A DNA stretch of 64,000 nt from Lutispora saccharofermentans (GTDB taxonomy: Bacteria; Bacillota; Clostridia; Lutisporales; Lutisporaceae): positions 62,001-126,000 of the forward strand of contig NZ_JAJEKE010000003.1 in the NCBI RefSeq assembly GCF_024363565.1, read 5' to 3'. The stretch's first letter is position 1, and every line of letters begins with the position of its first letter. The notes below the pieces were generated by a model. The model was not told the DNA's origin and ran no database searches. It saw nothing but the letters and a program-made list of their open reading frames with translations. This document shows, piece after piece, positions 25,815 through 35,516 of this stretch. Made by a program: the position numbers and the translations under genes.

Positions 25815-27440
25815 TTGGGTTATAGTATGATACTCGGCTTATTTGCAGGCTTGGCCATATTTCTATATGGCATGAAGGTTATGTCCGATGCCTTGCAAAA
25901 AGCAGCCGGCGACAGGATGAAAAAACTGCTGGAGGTTCTCACGAGAAACAGATTTCTAGCGGTTTTGGTAGGTACGGCGATAACTGCAATAATTCAAAGC
26001 AGCAGTGCCACTACAGTAATGGTGGTAGGTCTTGTCAACGCAGGCATAATGAATCTGAGCCAATCTGTAGGCGTTATAATGGGAGCTAACATAGGCACTA
26101 CTATGACAGCTCAATTAATCGCCTTTAAATTCAGCAATATTATCCCTTATGCTTTGATAGCAGGAACAGCCCTTGTGCTGTTTGCAAAAAAGAAATCCCA
26201 TAGGCAGCTTGGAGAGCTTCTTCTTGGTTTTGGCTTACTTTTCTTAGGAATGAATTCCATGAGCGACGCTATGAAGCCTTTAAAAGAAATCCCTCAATTT
26301 ACACAGTTCATGGTCAATTTGCAGCACAACCCTCTATTGGGAGTTCTCGCAGGCTTTATATTGACGGCTGTGATTCAAAGCAGCAGTGCTACTATAGGTA
26401 TTCTTCAGGCACTGGCTTTACAGGGACTTGTTCCTATAGAAGCCGCATTGCCGATTTTGTTTGGAGATAACATAGGAACCTGCGTCACTGCATTGTTAGC
26501 CAGTATAGGAGCAAATTTCACCGCTAAGAGAGCAGCCCTGATGCATCTTATATTCAATATAGTGGGTACAATAATATTTTTGCTGATACTCGGACCGATG
26601 GCAGAACTGGTCAAGATGACCTCTTTGGACGAAGTAAGGCAGATAGCTAATGCACACACATTCTTCAACCTGGTAAATACAGCAATACAGCTGCCCTTTG
26701 CAGGTTTCCTTGTAGCCTTTGTTACTAAGCTTATACCCGGCAAAGAAGCCGAGGATCCTACCAAGCTTGTATATCTGGATAAGAGAATACTTGAAACCCC
26801 ATCTGTCGCTGTTGTGCAGATAGTGAAGGAAATAATCAGAATGGCTGAAATAGCAAGATCAAACGTTAGAAAATCCATAGATGCCATATTGACTGAGGAT
26901 GAAGATTTGATAGCTGAGGTTTATGCAAAGGAGAAAGCCATAAACGCGCTGGAGAAAAAAATTACAGAATATTTGCTTGCTGTTTCTAATACAGCCATAA
27001 GCTCTGAGCAATCAAACCGTGTTGCATCGCTGTTCAATACTGTTCATGATGTTGAGAGGATCGGCGATCATGCGGAGAATCTGGTTGAACTTGCGCAGTT
27101 TAAGATTGATAATAAGATTGTTTTCTCAAGCACTGCTGTTGAAGAGCTGAAGGAAATATACGGTGTTGTGGACAAAGCTATAGAAACTTCCTTAACCGCT
27201 TTAGAAGACGAGGACAAGGAAAAGGTTAAAGAAGTAAATGAGTACGAGGAACGGGTCGATGAGCTGAGGGACAGCCTGAGAGAAAGCCACATCAGACGTT
27301 TGAATAATAACGAATGCAATATAAACGCAGGGGTAATATTTTTGGATATTGTAACAAATCTTGAAAGAATAAGCGACCACAGCGTAAATATTGCCGGTAT
27401 TGTAAGCCCTGCTTCCGTAATTCATAAGACTAAGATATAA
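25815..27440 (+). CDS. Na/Pi cotransporter family protein with C-terminal PhoU-like domain
   Basis: Two inverted transport repeats carry the signature QSSSATT (residues ~57-63) and QSSSATI (~191-197), each followed by GANIGT or GDNIGT. Residues ~345-541 are helical and PhoU-like (NTVHDVERIGDHAENLVEL, NLERISDHSVNIAGI). The family imports phosphate with sodium, and the PhoU part probably regulates it. The start is TTG 25815, six bases after GGAGGTG. It stands alone, with a structured 3' end (27441-27511). Confidence 0.92.
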   Translation: MGYSMILGLFAGLAIFLYGMKVMSDALQKAAGDRMKKLLEVLTRNRFLAVLVGTAITAIIQSSSATTVMVVGLVNAGIMNLSQSVGVIMGANIGTTMTAQLIAFKFSNIIPYALIAGTALVLFAKKKSHRQLGELLLGFGLLFLGMNSMSDAMKPLKEIPQFTQFMVNLQHNPLLGVLAGFILTAVIQSSSATIGILQALALQGLVPIEAALPILFGDNIGTCVTALLASIGANFTAKRAALMHLIFNIVGTIIFLLILGPMAELVKMTSLDEVRQIANAHTFFNLVNTAIQLPFAGFLVAFVTKLIPGKEAEDPTKLVYLDKRILETPSVAVVQIVKEIIRMAEIARSNVRKSIDAILTEDEDLIAEVYAKEKAINALEKKITEYLLAVSNTAISSEQSNRVASLFNTVHDVERIGDHAENLVELAQFKIDNKIVFSSTAVEELKEIYGVVDKAIETSLTALEDEDKEKVKEVNEYEERVDELRDSLRESHIRRLNNNECNINAGVIFLDIVTNLERISDHSVNIAGIVSPASVIHKTKI

Positions 27441-27511
27441 AGGTCATTCGGGAACCAGTGTCACAAAGAGCCAAACCTGCTCGAAAGTGATGCGGGGGCC
27501 TGTTTTTTTTG
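27441..27511 (+). terminator. Structured 3' region ending in a T8 run; faint resemblance to a c-di-GMP-I riboswitch
   Basis: A CCTGC/GCGGG stem around TCGAAAGTGAT is followed by GGCCTG and eight T, so it probably terminates the transporter RNA. The words GAGCCAAACC and TCGAAAGTGATGCGG recall the conserved GCAAACC and GAAA-GACGC of GEMM-I riboswitches. The GACGCAAAGC block is lacking. Confidence 0.45.
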
Positions 27512-27668
27512 CAGCGGATTTTAAGTATTTTTGCCTGCTCAGCACTGATTTTTTATAATAATGTATTATTTCCCGGGAAATATTGTCGATATTTATATAG
27601 GGTATTTATTATTGATGTCGTTAAATGTATAATATAATTGATGTTAGTAAGATATGGGAGGAATGATT

Positions 27669-29267
27669 ATGACAGGTCTTTGGTTGGGCTATATATTGTT
27701 CAGCATAATACTGGGTGTTCTTGCAATCATTATGAGAGATAATTTGATTTTATTATCAGTATTTGTGGCCGCACTGGTAGCTATGAAAATAATTTTCATA
27801 TATGTTATTAGCAATGGAGCAAAGCGCATGCATGACAACCTGGGCAAAATCGTCAGCGGTCAGCTCAATATAAACATAAAAAAGTCCAATATAAAGGTCA
27901 TCAATAGAATCGGGGATAAATTTAATGAATACCTGGACAAGATAAGAAATTTGACAGGCCAGTACGTGAATTTATCGGAAAAGACTACTAAGGAATCCCA
28001 AACCATGAAGAGCCAGGCAGAAGGCCTGAGAGTTACATCCGGCGAGATAGCTTCTACTGTGCAGAATATATCTGAAGCAGTCAATAATCAAGCACAATCT
28101 ACAGTCAGCGTCAAAGAAAGCGTAGAAACCTTTTCTTACGGAGTGAACGACATTTATGAGAACGCCAGGGAATCCCTGAATGCGGCTAAGAATTCCAAGA
28201 CAGTAGTCGATGAAAGCTTTGAAACCTTTAGAGAAGCCTTCAAAAAGATGGAAGAGGTAAAAGAGTATAACGACAAAGTATTGAAAGATATAACGGAGCT
28301 GAACGATTCAATAAGGCAGGTAAGCGTGATAACTGAAGCAGTGGAAGCCATAGCATCCCAAACGCACCTCCTGGCCCTGAATGCATCCATAGAGGCTGCA
28401 AGGGCAGGAGAAGCCGGGAGAGGCTTCGCGGTAGTTGCAGGAGAGGTAAGCAAGCTGGCGGATGACTCATCGGGCTCTGCCAAGAAGATAAAGACCCTTA
28501 TCGAGAGCATAACAAAAGAAATTCAAGGGCTGTCTACAAGCATAAAGGTTGAGACAGAGGTTATAGAGAATAATGTAGCCTATGCAGTAAAGGCCTTAAA
28601 GAAATCTGAAGATATAAACAAGGCTGTTGAAAAAAATATGGATGCTGCAGAGGCCATAGTAAACCTTACTGAAAAACAGAAAGCAAAAATAAATGAAATA
28701 ACTCATGCCGTTGAGGTAATAAATGATGCCACTCAGCAGAATGCGGCAGTGGTTGAGGAAATAACGGCCTCCACGCAGGAGCAGCTTTCAATAATAGAGA
28801 CCATGTATGATTCCATAGTAAATCTTAGTGATGCCATCGAGCACAGCAACAGTATAATAGGCAACTTCATGCAGGGCTTTGTGATTACCGACGCGATGAA
28901 AGTTAAAGTGGAGACCGTAAAGAAGATGCTCATTGAGACCAGCAAGGTTGACAGGCTCCTGCAGATGGATGAAGATAAAGGAAATGAGCTTTTAGCCGGC
29001 AGGGGAAAGGATCTGGACTATGTCGAATTAGTGGCATTGGTGGATAAAAACGGGGTCATCAAATTTGCCAGCCCGGAAGTCCCGAAGGAACAAAGAGACT
29101 GCAGCGCCAGAGTATTCTTCCAAAGAGCCATGGCCGGAGAAACATATGTGAGCAAGGAGTACATATCAATACTTACCAACCACTACAATATCACCATATC
29201 CATTCCTCTGTATGAGGGAGGAACGGTTCAGGGAGTGCTTCTGGCAGATATTAACCTGAATGAATAA
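27669..29267 (+). CDS. Chemoreceptor-like signalling protein with a C-terminal Cache/PDC-like domain
   Basis: Two closely spaced N-terminal membrane helices ([17 protein letters not shown] and [19 protein letters not shown]) leave no outside sensor. A HAMP-like segment and a long coiled coil lead to the conserved tip ([29 protein letters not shown]). After the return helix the last ~110 residues look like a single Cache/PDC sensor ([43 protein letters not shown]), here on the cytoplasmic side. ATG 27669 lies seven bases after GGGAGG; ATGs at 27654 and 27663 are too early. No chemotaxis genes are nearby. Confidence 0.88.
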   Translation: MTGLWLGYILFSIILGVLAIIMRDNLILLSVFVAALVAMKIIFIYVISNGAKRMHDNLGKIVSGQLNINIKKSNIKVINRIGDKFNEYLDKIRNLTGQYVNLSEKTTKESQTMKSQAEGLRVTSGEIASTVQNISEAVNNQAQSTVSVKESVETFSYGVNDIYENARESLNAAKNSKTVVDESFETFREAFKKMEEVKEYNDKVLKDITELNDSIRQVSVITEAVEAIASQTHLLALNASIEAARAGEAGRGFAVVAGEVSKLADDSSGSAKKIKTLIESITKEIQGLSTSIKVETEVIENNVAYAVKALKKSEDINKAVEKNMDAAEAIVNLTEKQKAKINEITHAVEVINDATQQNAAVVEEITASTQEQLSIIETMYDSIVNLSDAIEHSNSIIGNFMQGFVITDAMKVKVETVKKMLIETSKVDRLLQMDEDKGNELLAGRGKDLDYVELVALVDKNGVIKFASPEVPKEQRDCSARVFFQRAMAGETYVSKEYISILTNHYNITISIPLYEGGTVQGVLLADINLNE

Positions 29268-29730
29268 ACGGAGAGACGGGTTTTAGAACTCAGGATTCAG
29301 AGCTCAGAACTCAGGGGCTAGGGTATTCCTTTTGGGTCATAGGAGACGGAAACCACTGAAAGACACGGGAGAATATTTTTATTCCATATCTAAGCAGGAA
29401 TTTTGTGAAGAACCTTAGAGTAAGTTAACGAAGCGTAACGACCGCAGCTTCAATTGTTTGAGCCAAAGCGAGTTTTGAAGCTGCAGTAAGCAAGTTTACT
29501 TAGTCTTAGGTTCATAACTAGCATTCCTGTGTGATATGGCATTGGAAAATACTTCCGTGTCTTTCAGTGGTTGACCTTCCCCCATCTGCCCATTTGCCCA
29601 TCTGCCTATTTCCCTCCCTGTCTTTCACCGTTCTCCATATTTCGTTTTTTTGTAACAAACACGAAATATAATACGTCCAACTTTAATGGTACAATAGAAT
29701 AGAATCATTGAAGCACAGGAGGTAATTTAT
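29268..29730. repeat. Intergenic repeat block: family F copy and complete family A palindrome
   Basis: The 463 bases hold the F word repeat (29286-29317), then an outer inverted repeat AACCACTGAAAGACACGG (29351-29368) pairing with CCGTGTCTTTCAGTGGTT (29557-29574). Between them is a full family-A unit (29385-29543) with the arms ATATCTAAGCAGGAA...TTCCTGTGTGATAT and an inner hairpin around TGTTTGAGCCAAAGCGAG. The remaining ~150 bp should contain the promoter of the next gene, which I cannot fix. Confidence 0.85.
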
Positions 29731-32208
29731 ATGAAGAAAGGATTTACAGCAAAGAAGGCTCTGTGTTTGCTTCTGGCATTTACTCTGCTTTTTTCCACAA
29801 TGCTTTATGCGGATGGGGAGGGGGCCTACTCAGAAAGCAGCCAGCAGATAGGACCGGGCACTCATTACAAGAAGGCTGCCTGGGTGACTCCAAAGGGTAT
29901 ATTCAGCATCAATATGGTTGAAACCCTGATAGGGACTGAATATATAAAAGTTGAGGCTTCAGACAGCGGTAAAGCCGTAGGAACTGAAACCGTATCAAAG
30001 CAGGCCCAGAAAAAATACAGCGATGATACCAGAGTCTTAGGGGCTGTAAATGGTGACTTTTTTTACACCAATGAGCTTAGAGGCTTGACTTCGGGGACCA
30101 GCATCATTGACGGAGAAATAAAAACCGCTTTGCCGGAAAGCACGATCTTTGGGGTCAGTGACCAGGGCAATTGCTTTATAGATCTGTTGATGATGGAAGG
30201 ATCGGCCCAGTTCAAAGATATCAGCTATTCTATAGCAGGAGTGAACAGGGTAAGATGGGATAATCAGCTTATATTATACACACCGGCTTTCGCAGGTCTT
30301 ACCAACACGAAAGGCAATGGAACGGAAGTAGTGGTTAAGGGGATTGAGCTTCCTATCAAGGGCAATCAAGAATACAAGGGCTATGTACATACAATATATA
30401 AGGATGTAAAGGATGCTCAGATCCCGGAGGACGGAATCGTACTGTCAGGGCAGGGCATGGCCGCTGAATTTCTTAATTCACTGAAGGAAGGCGATGAAGT
30501 AAGCTTCAGCATAAACTTCAACAGGAATAATATAAAATATGCGGTATCTGGCAATACGCGACTTTTAAAAGGCGGCCAGCTGTCAGAAGAGATAGTTAAG
30601 GCAAGCGATGCCAAGGTAAGACATCCCAGAACTGCCATAGGCATCAAAGGCGGTTCGGTAGTCATGGTGACGGTGGACGGGAGACAGAAAAACTTCAGCG
30701 ATGGGATGACTCTTTATGAGTTCGCTGAATATTTGTTCAGCCAAGGCATAGAAAATGCAATAAATCTGGATGGCGGAGGGTCTACATCTATGGTAGTGAG
30801 AACTCAAGGCCATTTTGAACCGGCTTTGGTGAATTCACCCTCAGACGGGAGAGAGAGAAGTATTTCCAATTCCATACAGATACTGTCATATGCCCCTAAA
30901 TCAAAGCCGATGCATGTAAGATTTAATCAGGATACTCTGAAAATATACAAAAACAGTACCTTTACACCAAGCGCATATGCTCTTGATCAGTATTTCAACA
31001 GGGTGGACATTCAAGCTGACGCTATAAAATATACCCTGAGCAAGGGCATAGGCAAGATGAATGAAAATGGCATGTTTACAGCCGCTTCAAAAGCGGGAAA
31101 GGGCTTTATAGAGGGCTCTTCGGGAGGCACAAAGAGCAGGATAGAAGTGCAGGTACATGACAAGGTGGCTTCCCTTAAGATAACAAATGACTATGTAAGC
31201 TTGGACCCGGGGCAGAAGGTTCAGCTGGAGGTCAAGGCTTATGATGAAAACGGACAGCAAATCGTGATAAGCCCCTCTGCGGTTAACTGGTCCGTAAGCG
31301 GTGAAATAGGAACGATGGATAAGGCTGGAGTATTTACTGCAGGCAAGAATAAAAAAGAAGGAAAGATAATCGGCAAAGTGGATAAGGTTGCGGCGGATGT
31401 CCAGGCACGAGTAGGAAATACGCCTATAGTGCTGGAAAGCTTTGAAAAGACAGATAATATCGAGATAAGCAGTATAAGAGCTGAAGCATCAGGAAAGACC
31501 ACTGTTGATAAGGAGCCTGTAAAACAGGGCAAAGGAGCCTTAAAGCTGGCATATAATATGGTAATTGAGCAGACCGGTACTGCTGCAGCTTATGTTAACC
31601 TGAAGAACCCTGTGAAAGCTCCGGGCAAGCCATTGGAAATAGGCTTGTGGGCTTATGGAGACGGCGGGGCACACTGGCTCAGAGGCGTTTATACAAACAG
31701 CGCAGGCGAGAAGAAGCTTGTAAACTTTACGAACCAGGGCGGCTTCAACTGGAAGGGATGGAAGTATGTATATGCGGAAATTCCAAAGGATGAGAAATTC
31801 CCTATTGCCCTTGAGCAGATATATATAGCAGAGCCTCTGGAGGAGAACAAGACTGCGGGTGCAGTTTATTTCGATAACTTGACCGCACTATACGAACCGG
31901 GACCGGATATCTACAATCCTGAAGCTGTGGAATTGAATCCTGCAGCAGGTGCGAAGCTTGAGGCTCAGCCTTCGGAGATCACTATAAAGGTAAAGGATAA
32001 GGGCGAGGGCATCGATCCTAAATCCATAAGATTCTTGCTCAATAACGTTCAGGTAAAAGCGGTGTATAATCCGGAAACAGGTATGATCACTCATACGATA
32101 GATTACAAGCTTTACAAAGGAGAGCATAATATAAGGCTGTTCCTCAAGGATAAAGCCGGAAATTCGATAAATCCGGAATTGAAATATACATTTACAATAG
32201 ATCAATAA
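29731..32208 (+). CDS. Secreted phosphodiester glycosidase family protein with Ig-like domains
   Basis: A signal peptide (MKKGFTAKKALCLLLAF... cut near residue 28) begins this 825-residue exported protein. Residues ~80-390 form the NAGPA phosphodiester glycosidase domain with GAVNGDFFY and the active-site motif INLDGGGSTSM (Asn345-Met354). The domain removes GlcNAc-like caps or similar phosphodiester-linked sugars. Two bacterial Ig-like stretches follow (~395-570), then a carbohydrate-binding-like beta domain (~575-730) and a final Ig-like domain (IRFLLNNVQVKAVYNPETG). No LPxTG or SLH anchor is seen, so it is probably released or held by its Ig modules. It may act on cell-wall polymers. Confidence 0.9.
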   Translation: MKKGFTAKKALCLLLAFTLLFSTMLYADGEGAYSESSQQIGPGTHYKKAAWVTPKGIFSINMVETLIGTEYIKVEASDSGKAVGTETVSKQAQKKYSDDTRVLGAVNGDFFYTNELRGLTSGTSIIDGEIKTALPESTIFGVSDQGNCFIDLLMMEGSAQFKDISYSIAGVNRVRWDNQLILYTPAFAGLTNTKGNGTEVVVKGIELPIKGNQEYKGYVHTIYKDVKDAQIPEDGIVLSGQGMAAEFLNSLKEGDEVSFSINFNRNNIKYAVSGNTRLLKGGQLSEEIVKASDAKVRHPRTAIGIKGGSVVMVTVDGRQKNFSDGMTLYEFAEYLFSQGIENAINLDGGGSTSMVVRTQGHFEPALVNSPSDGRERSISNSIQILSYAPKSKPMHVRFNQDTLKIYKNSTFTPSAYALDQYFNRVDIQADAIKYTLSKGIGKMNENGMFTAASKAGKGFIEGSSGGTKSRIEVQVHDKVASLKITNDYVSLDPGQKVQLEVKAYDENGQQIVISPSAVNWSVSGEIGTMDKAGVFTAGKNKKEGKIIGKVDKVAADVQARVGNTPIVLESFEKTDNIEISSIRAEASGKTTVDKEPVKQGKGALKLAYNMVIEQTGTAAAYVNLKNPVKAPGKPLEIGLWAYGDGGAHWLRGVYTNSAGEKKLVNFTNQGGFNWKGWKYVYAEIPKDEKFPIALEQIYIAEPLEENKTAGAVYFDNLTALYEPGPDIYNPEAVELNPAAGAKLEAQPSEITIKVKDKGEGIDPKSIRFLLNNVQVKAVYNPETGMITHTIDYKLYKGEHNIRLFLKDKAGNSINPELKYTFTIDQ

Positions 32209-32211
32209 TAT

Positions 32212-32250
32212 AAAAAAAGAAGTTAACGAAGTAGGTTAACTTCTTTTTTA
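32212..32250. terminator. Bidirectional terminator between glycosidase and dipeptidase genes
   Basis: AAAAAAGAAGTTAAC pairs with GTTAACTTCTTTTTT around an 8-base loop. The A-run and T-run let it work on both strands. Confidence 0.88.
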
Positions 32251-32291
32251 TGATGTTATTTACAGTTTGCAGCATTGCGCTAAGCTTTTAA

Positions 32292-33269
32292 CTATTTCAT
32301 AATCTTTTTAAGCAAATTATCATAATTTTTATAGGATATTAGATCCACCTCTTTCTGGGTATATCCTCGTTCCTTCATTCTATTAATGAGATTTAGTATA
32401 TCAGCTTCTGATGATAATGCTTTTACAGTAATAGAGTTCGTCCTCGGGTCTGGCAATCCCACATATGACGCGGGCAGAAAATCACAGAAATCAAAGCCGA
32501 ATCCAATATGCTCTATACCTATTATTTTTTTTATATAGCTGATTTGATCGATTAAATCGTCTATTCCTTGCTTATGTTTATCATCATTGACAAATGTACT
32601 GCATGCATTAATCCCTATCAACCCGCCGCTTTTAGCAACCGCCAATAACTGGCTGTCATCAAGGTTCCTTTTCACATTTGCAAATTTTTTAGAATTTGAA
32701 TGAGAGGCAATGATAGGTCCTGAAGCTATATTGACTACATCCCAAAAAGACTTTTCATTCAGATGTGATACATCTAAAAGGATGCCCAGCTCCTCTATTT
32801 TTTCTATGGCTTTTTGCCCTAAATAGGTAACTCCGTTTATAGCATCATCCACTCCGGAAGCTAAAATATTCCTCTCGTTCCAGGTTAAAGAAGCATGTCG
32901 TAAACCTATGTCATTATAGTATGATTTTAGCAAGTCTATATTATTCTCAATATGAGACAAGCCTTCCATACCAATTAAAATGTTTATTTTATTTTCTTTC
33001 AGCCCTCTGTCAAAGTCGCTATACTCTTTAACAATATTTAGTATATCAGAAGCTTCAGCAAATTCTTCTGACATGGATTGTATGATTTGTTCTGTTCTTT
33101 CTTTCGGATCATTAAGATGCTCAGGATCGGTCCAAATCACCCATATGGCTGCTTTAACTCCTGATTTTAGAAAATTTTTATAATGGTATTTTCTAAAAAC
33201 GTCTTTTTCTCCCTTTAGCCTCCTCAAGTTTATATCAGATAATATGTCTGAATGTCCATTAAATATCAT
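32292..33269 (-). CDS. Membrane dipeptidase family (peptidase M19) protein
   Basis: The 325-residue protein has the M19 metal-binding features: NGHSDILSDI near the N-terminus, IGMEGLSHIENN (Glu), LLDVSHLNEKSFWDV (His) and PIIASHSNSKKF (His). M19 enzymes are zinc dipeptidases acting on varied and D-containing dipeptides. No signal peptide is present, so it is cytoplasmic. It lies 43 bp after the DUF819 gene on the same strand, so import followed by dipeptide hydrolysis is a reasonable inference. GGAGG lies upstream of the ATG. Confidence 0.9.
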   Translation of the reverse strand: MIFNGHSDILSDINLRRLKGEKDVFRKYHYKNFLKSGVKAAIWVIWTDPEHLNDPKERTEQIIQSMSEEFAEASDILNIVKEYSDFDRGLKENKINILIGMEGLSHIENNIDLLKSYYNDIGLRHASLTWNERNILASGVDDAINGVTYLGQKAIEKIEELGILLDVSHLNEKSFWDVVNIASGPIIASHSNSKKFANVKRNLDDSQLLAVAKSGGLIGINACSTFVNDDKHKQGIDDLIDQISYIKKIIGIEHIGFGFDFCDFLPASYVGLPDPRTNSITVKALSSEADILNLINRMKERGYTQKEVDLISYKNYDNLLKKIMK

Positions 33270-33312
33270 TATCAGTATTTCCTCCTAAAGTTCCATCTGT
33301 CGGTTGAATGGT

Positions 33313-34515
33313 TTAAATCAAAATGTTGCCGACTATAATACCAAAATAATTGCCGATAATATATCCAAACACTGCAACCAATATTGACGGGCCTACTAAA
33401 GGTGTCCAGCCTTTAGCACTTGCCATGGCGGGAGCAGTTGCAGGGCCTCCTATATTAGCGTTGGAAGCAATGATGGCTTCCTCTAAACTGAATTTGCAGA
33501 TTTTAGCCCCAAGAAGTGTTACCAGCAAGTTTATCAGCACCATAATGGCACAAAATACTAAGAGTAAGGGCGCTTTATAAATTATTTGAGATATAGATGC
33601 AGGAACACCGATTACTGCCATAAAGACTGCCATAAAAAACATGCCTATTTCTTGCGCCCCTCTCAATGAAGAGAAAAATTCGGACTTAAAGGTGGCCAGC
33701 AGCATTGTTATTGTAGTTAATACTAAGTACATATTTCCCAACAATGAATTCAATGCTTTTAAAAAGGCATTGCCGGTTGGAATAATTTTTGAAAAAAGAC
33801 CTGCGACTTCTGTTGATGCAGCTACTATTATAAATGAACTGGCAATAACAAAGGCAACATCCTTAATCGTAATCTCGGTTTTCCTTGATATATTCGAATT
33901 ATCGGATGTTAAAGCTGCCATTCCTGAAGACTCAATTTCATCTACTAAAGGATGAGAAAAGTGCTTTTTGAAAAAAGGTATTGACGGCATTGCCAGTAAT
34001 ACAAAAAAATATAGCGCCATTAATAAATTATCCGCTACTGTTGCAGAAGCTATAATATCGCTAGGAACATTAAAAGCATCAGATAGGGCAACAAAATTTA
34101 CACCGCCGCCTATATAAGATCCGGTCATTATTGCTGCCACATATCCTAAGCTGGGTACATATTTATGTAAAGCAAAGTATCCGATAAATGCACCTAATGT
34201 TGTACCAAATGAACCAATAATAAAAATCCCCAGTAATCTGCCGCTTTCCTTCCATATTTTTTTCATGTTGCAGTTGAAAAGAAGCATTGGAATTGATAAA
34301 GGAATAATATAGCTCCAGACAGTATCATATACTGGAGATTCCGTAGGAATAATATGTAGATTGGATAAAATCAGAGCTCCTGCTAAAGCGATGATGGAAC
34401 TTGTGACTTTTGAGGCCCATTTGTATTTTCCCTCTAAGTAAATGCTCCCGGCAGCTAATCCGGTTAAAATTGCCCATAATACCCATGTTTGATCTGCTTT
34501 AATCAAACTTCCCAT
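33313..34515 (-). CDS. DUF819 family membrane protein (YjcL-like)
   Basis: The 400-residue protein has about ten helices and the conserved DUF819 stretch AAIMTGSYIGGGVNFVALSDAF in the first half, mirrored by SNANIGGPATAPAMA near the end. These two Gly-rich half-repeats recall two-fold transporter folds. Function is not established, but its close tie to an M19 dipeptidase here suggests uptake of a peptide or amino-acid derivative. GGAGG lies seven bases before the ATG. Its promoter overlaps the phased TCAATATATT repeats. Confidence 0.88.
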   Translation of the reverse strand: MGSLIKADQTWVLWAILTGLAAGSIYLEGKYKWASKVTSSIIALAGALILSNLHIIPTESPVYDTVWSYIIPLSIPMLLFNCNMKKIWKESGRLLGIFIIGSFGTTLGAFIGYFALHKYVPSLGYVAAIMTGSYIGGGVNFVALSDAFNVPSDIIASATVADNLLMALYFFVLLAMPSIPFFKKHFSHPLVDEIESSGMAALTSDNSNISRKTEITIKDVAFVIASSFIIVAASTEVAGLFSKIIPTGNAFLKALNSLLGNMYLVLTTITMLLATFKSEFFSSLRGAQEIGMFFMAVFMAVIGVPASISQIIYKAPLLLVFCAIMVLINLLVTLLGAKICKFSLEEAIIASNANIGGPATAPAMASAKGWTPLVGPSILVAVFGYIIGNYFGIIVGNILI

Positions 34516-34545
34516 AATTATACCTCCTTATATTTTTATGATATA

Positions 34546-34574
34546 AGCATATAATAAAAACTTTGAATCGTCAA
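34546..34574 (-). promoter_or_regulatory. Promoter of the DUF819-dipeptidase operon
   Basis: On the minus strand TTGACG (34574-34569) and TATGCT (34551-34546) are 17 bases apart. The -35 overlaps the first TCAATATATT repeat. Confidence 0.55.
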
Positions 34575-34620
34575 TATATTAAATAAATTATCAATATATT
34601 GAATTTTAAATCAATATATT
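34571..34620. promoter_or_regulatory. Three TCAATATATT repeats at exact 20-bp spacing: likely operator of the XRE-cupin regulator
   Basis: TCAATATATT occurs at 34571-34580, 34591-34600 and 34611-34620. The first overlaps the -35 of the minus-strand operon. The third lies at the -35 position of the plus-strand promoter (TATAAT at 34638-34643). A regulator bound here would act on both divergent units. Confidence 0.65.
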
Positions 34621-34672
34621 TTTAAAGCTCAAAATGATATAATATTATTCAAATAAACCTTGGAGGGAAATT

Positions 34673-35215
34673 ATGACTGGTATAGGTCCTAAAATAAGAG
34701 AATTGAGAAAATCAAAAAAACTGAGCATTGCTGATCTCTCTAATATGTCGGGATTAAGCACCGGACTTATCAGCCAGATTGAAAGAGATAAAGTGGTGCC
34801 TTCAATTACTGCAATGCTGAATATAGTTAACGCGCTTGATGTAACAATGGGATATTTTTTTGATGAAAAAAAAGAGGTTTCTGCGCTTATAAGAAAAAAT
34901 GAAAGACGCACATTGGTAACCAATGATAAGTCAAGGATATATGAATTCTTAACTCCGACATACAACAAAAAAATTGAATTTATTTTGATTAGATTGAATG
35001 GATGCACTCATAAAGCTGAAGAAGCGATTTCTCATGATGGTGAAGAATGTGGATATGTAGTAAAAGGAAATATGGTTGTGATCATTGCGGGCAAAAGGCA
35101 TGTGCTACACGAAGGAGACAGTATATATTTTGACAGCTCTCAAGCTCATGTTTATGAAAATTATGATGACGATGAATGCATCTCAATATGGGCTATGACA
35201 CCGCCTAGCTGGTAG
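34673..35215 (+). CDS. XRE-family regulator with C-terminal cupin domain
   Basis: Residues ~6-62 form a helix-turn-helix of the lambda-repressor type (IRELRKSKKLSIADLSNMSGLSTGLISQIERDKVVPS, quoted in part). Residues ~105-178 form a cupin barrel (GEECGYVVKGNMVVIIAGKRH, LHEGDSIYFDSSQAHVYEN). Such proteins sense small molecules and commonly control adjacent transport and catabolic genes. It is divergent from the DUF819-dipeptidase operon and separated by three phased repeats, so it very likely controls that operon and itself. Length of 180 residues is typical. Confidence 0.92.
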   Translation: MTGIGPKIRELRKSKKLSIADLSNMSGLSTGLISQIERDKVVPSITAMLNIVNALDVTMGYFFDEKKEVSALIRKNERRTLVTNDKSRIYEFLTPTYNKKIEFILIRLNGCTHKAEEAISHDGEECGYVVKGNMVVIIAGKRHVLHEGDSIYFDSSQAHVYENYDDDECISIWAMTPPSW

Positions 35216-35516
35216 TTATATTATGATCAATAACGTGGGACATAAAAAGTATATAAATTTGAATAATCGTATGTGCAGTTCACATTTACTTGCACATACG
35301 ATTATTCCCTATATAAGTTGCAATAAATACGTTACATAGCTTTTATCAGTTAATATAAGCTTACTGCTGTAAAATATTAATGCGTTATATATAGTCATAA
35401 TAGCGCCTAATGAATTTAACTTCCGTGTCAATTTGTATCCCTCATTTTCGTTGACCCTGGACTCGTGACCCTTATACTAGGGACTAGAAGCCAGCGGCTA
35501 GAGGCTAAAAAGGAAA
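35216..35516. other. Intergenic region with a 16-bp hairpin and a small repeat
   Basis: AATAATCGTATGTGCA at 35262-35277 pairs perfectly with 35291-35306, probably the terminator of the XRE gene. A repeat related to 39597-39660 follows (ATAAATACGTTACATAGC ... AATGCGTTATATATA, ~35325-35394). Near the end are words such as GGGACTAGAAGCCAGCGGCTAGAGGC, related to those after other genes. Confidence 0.7.
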
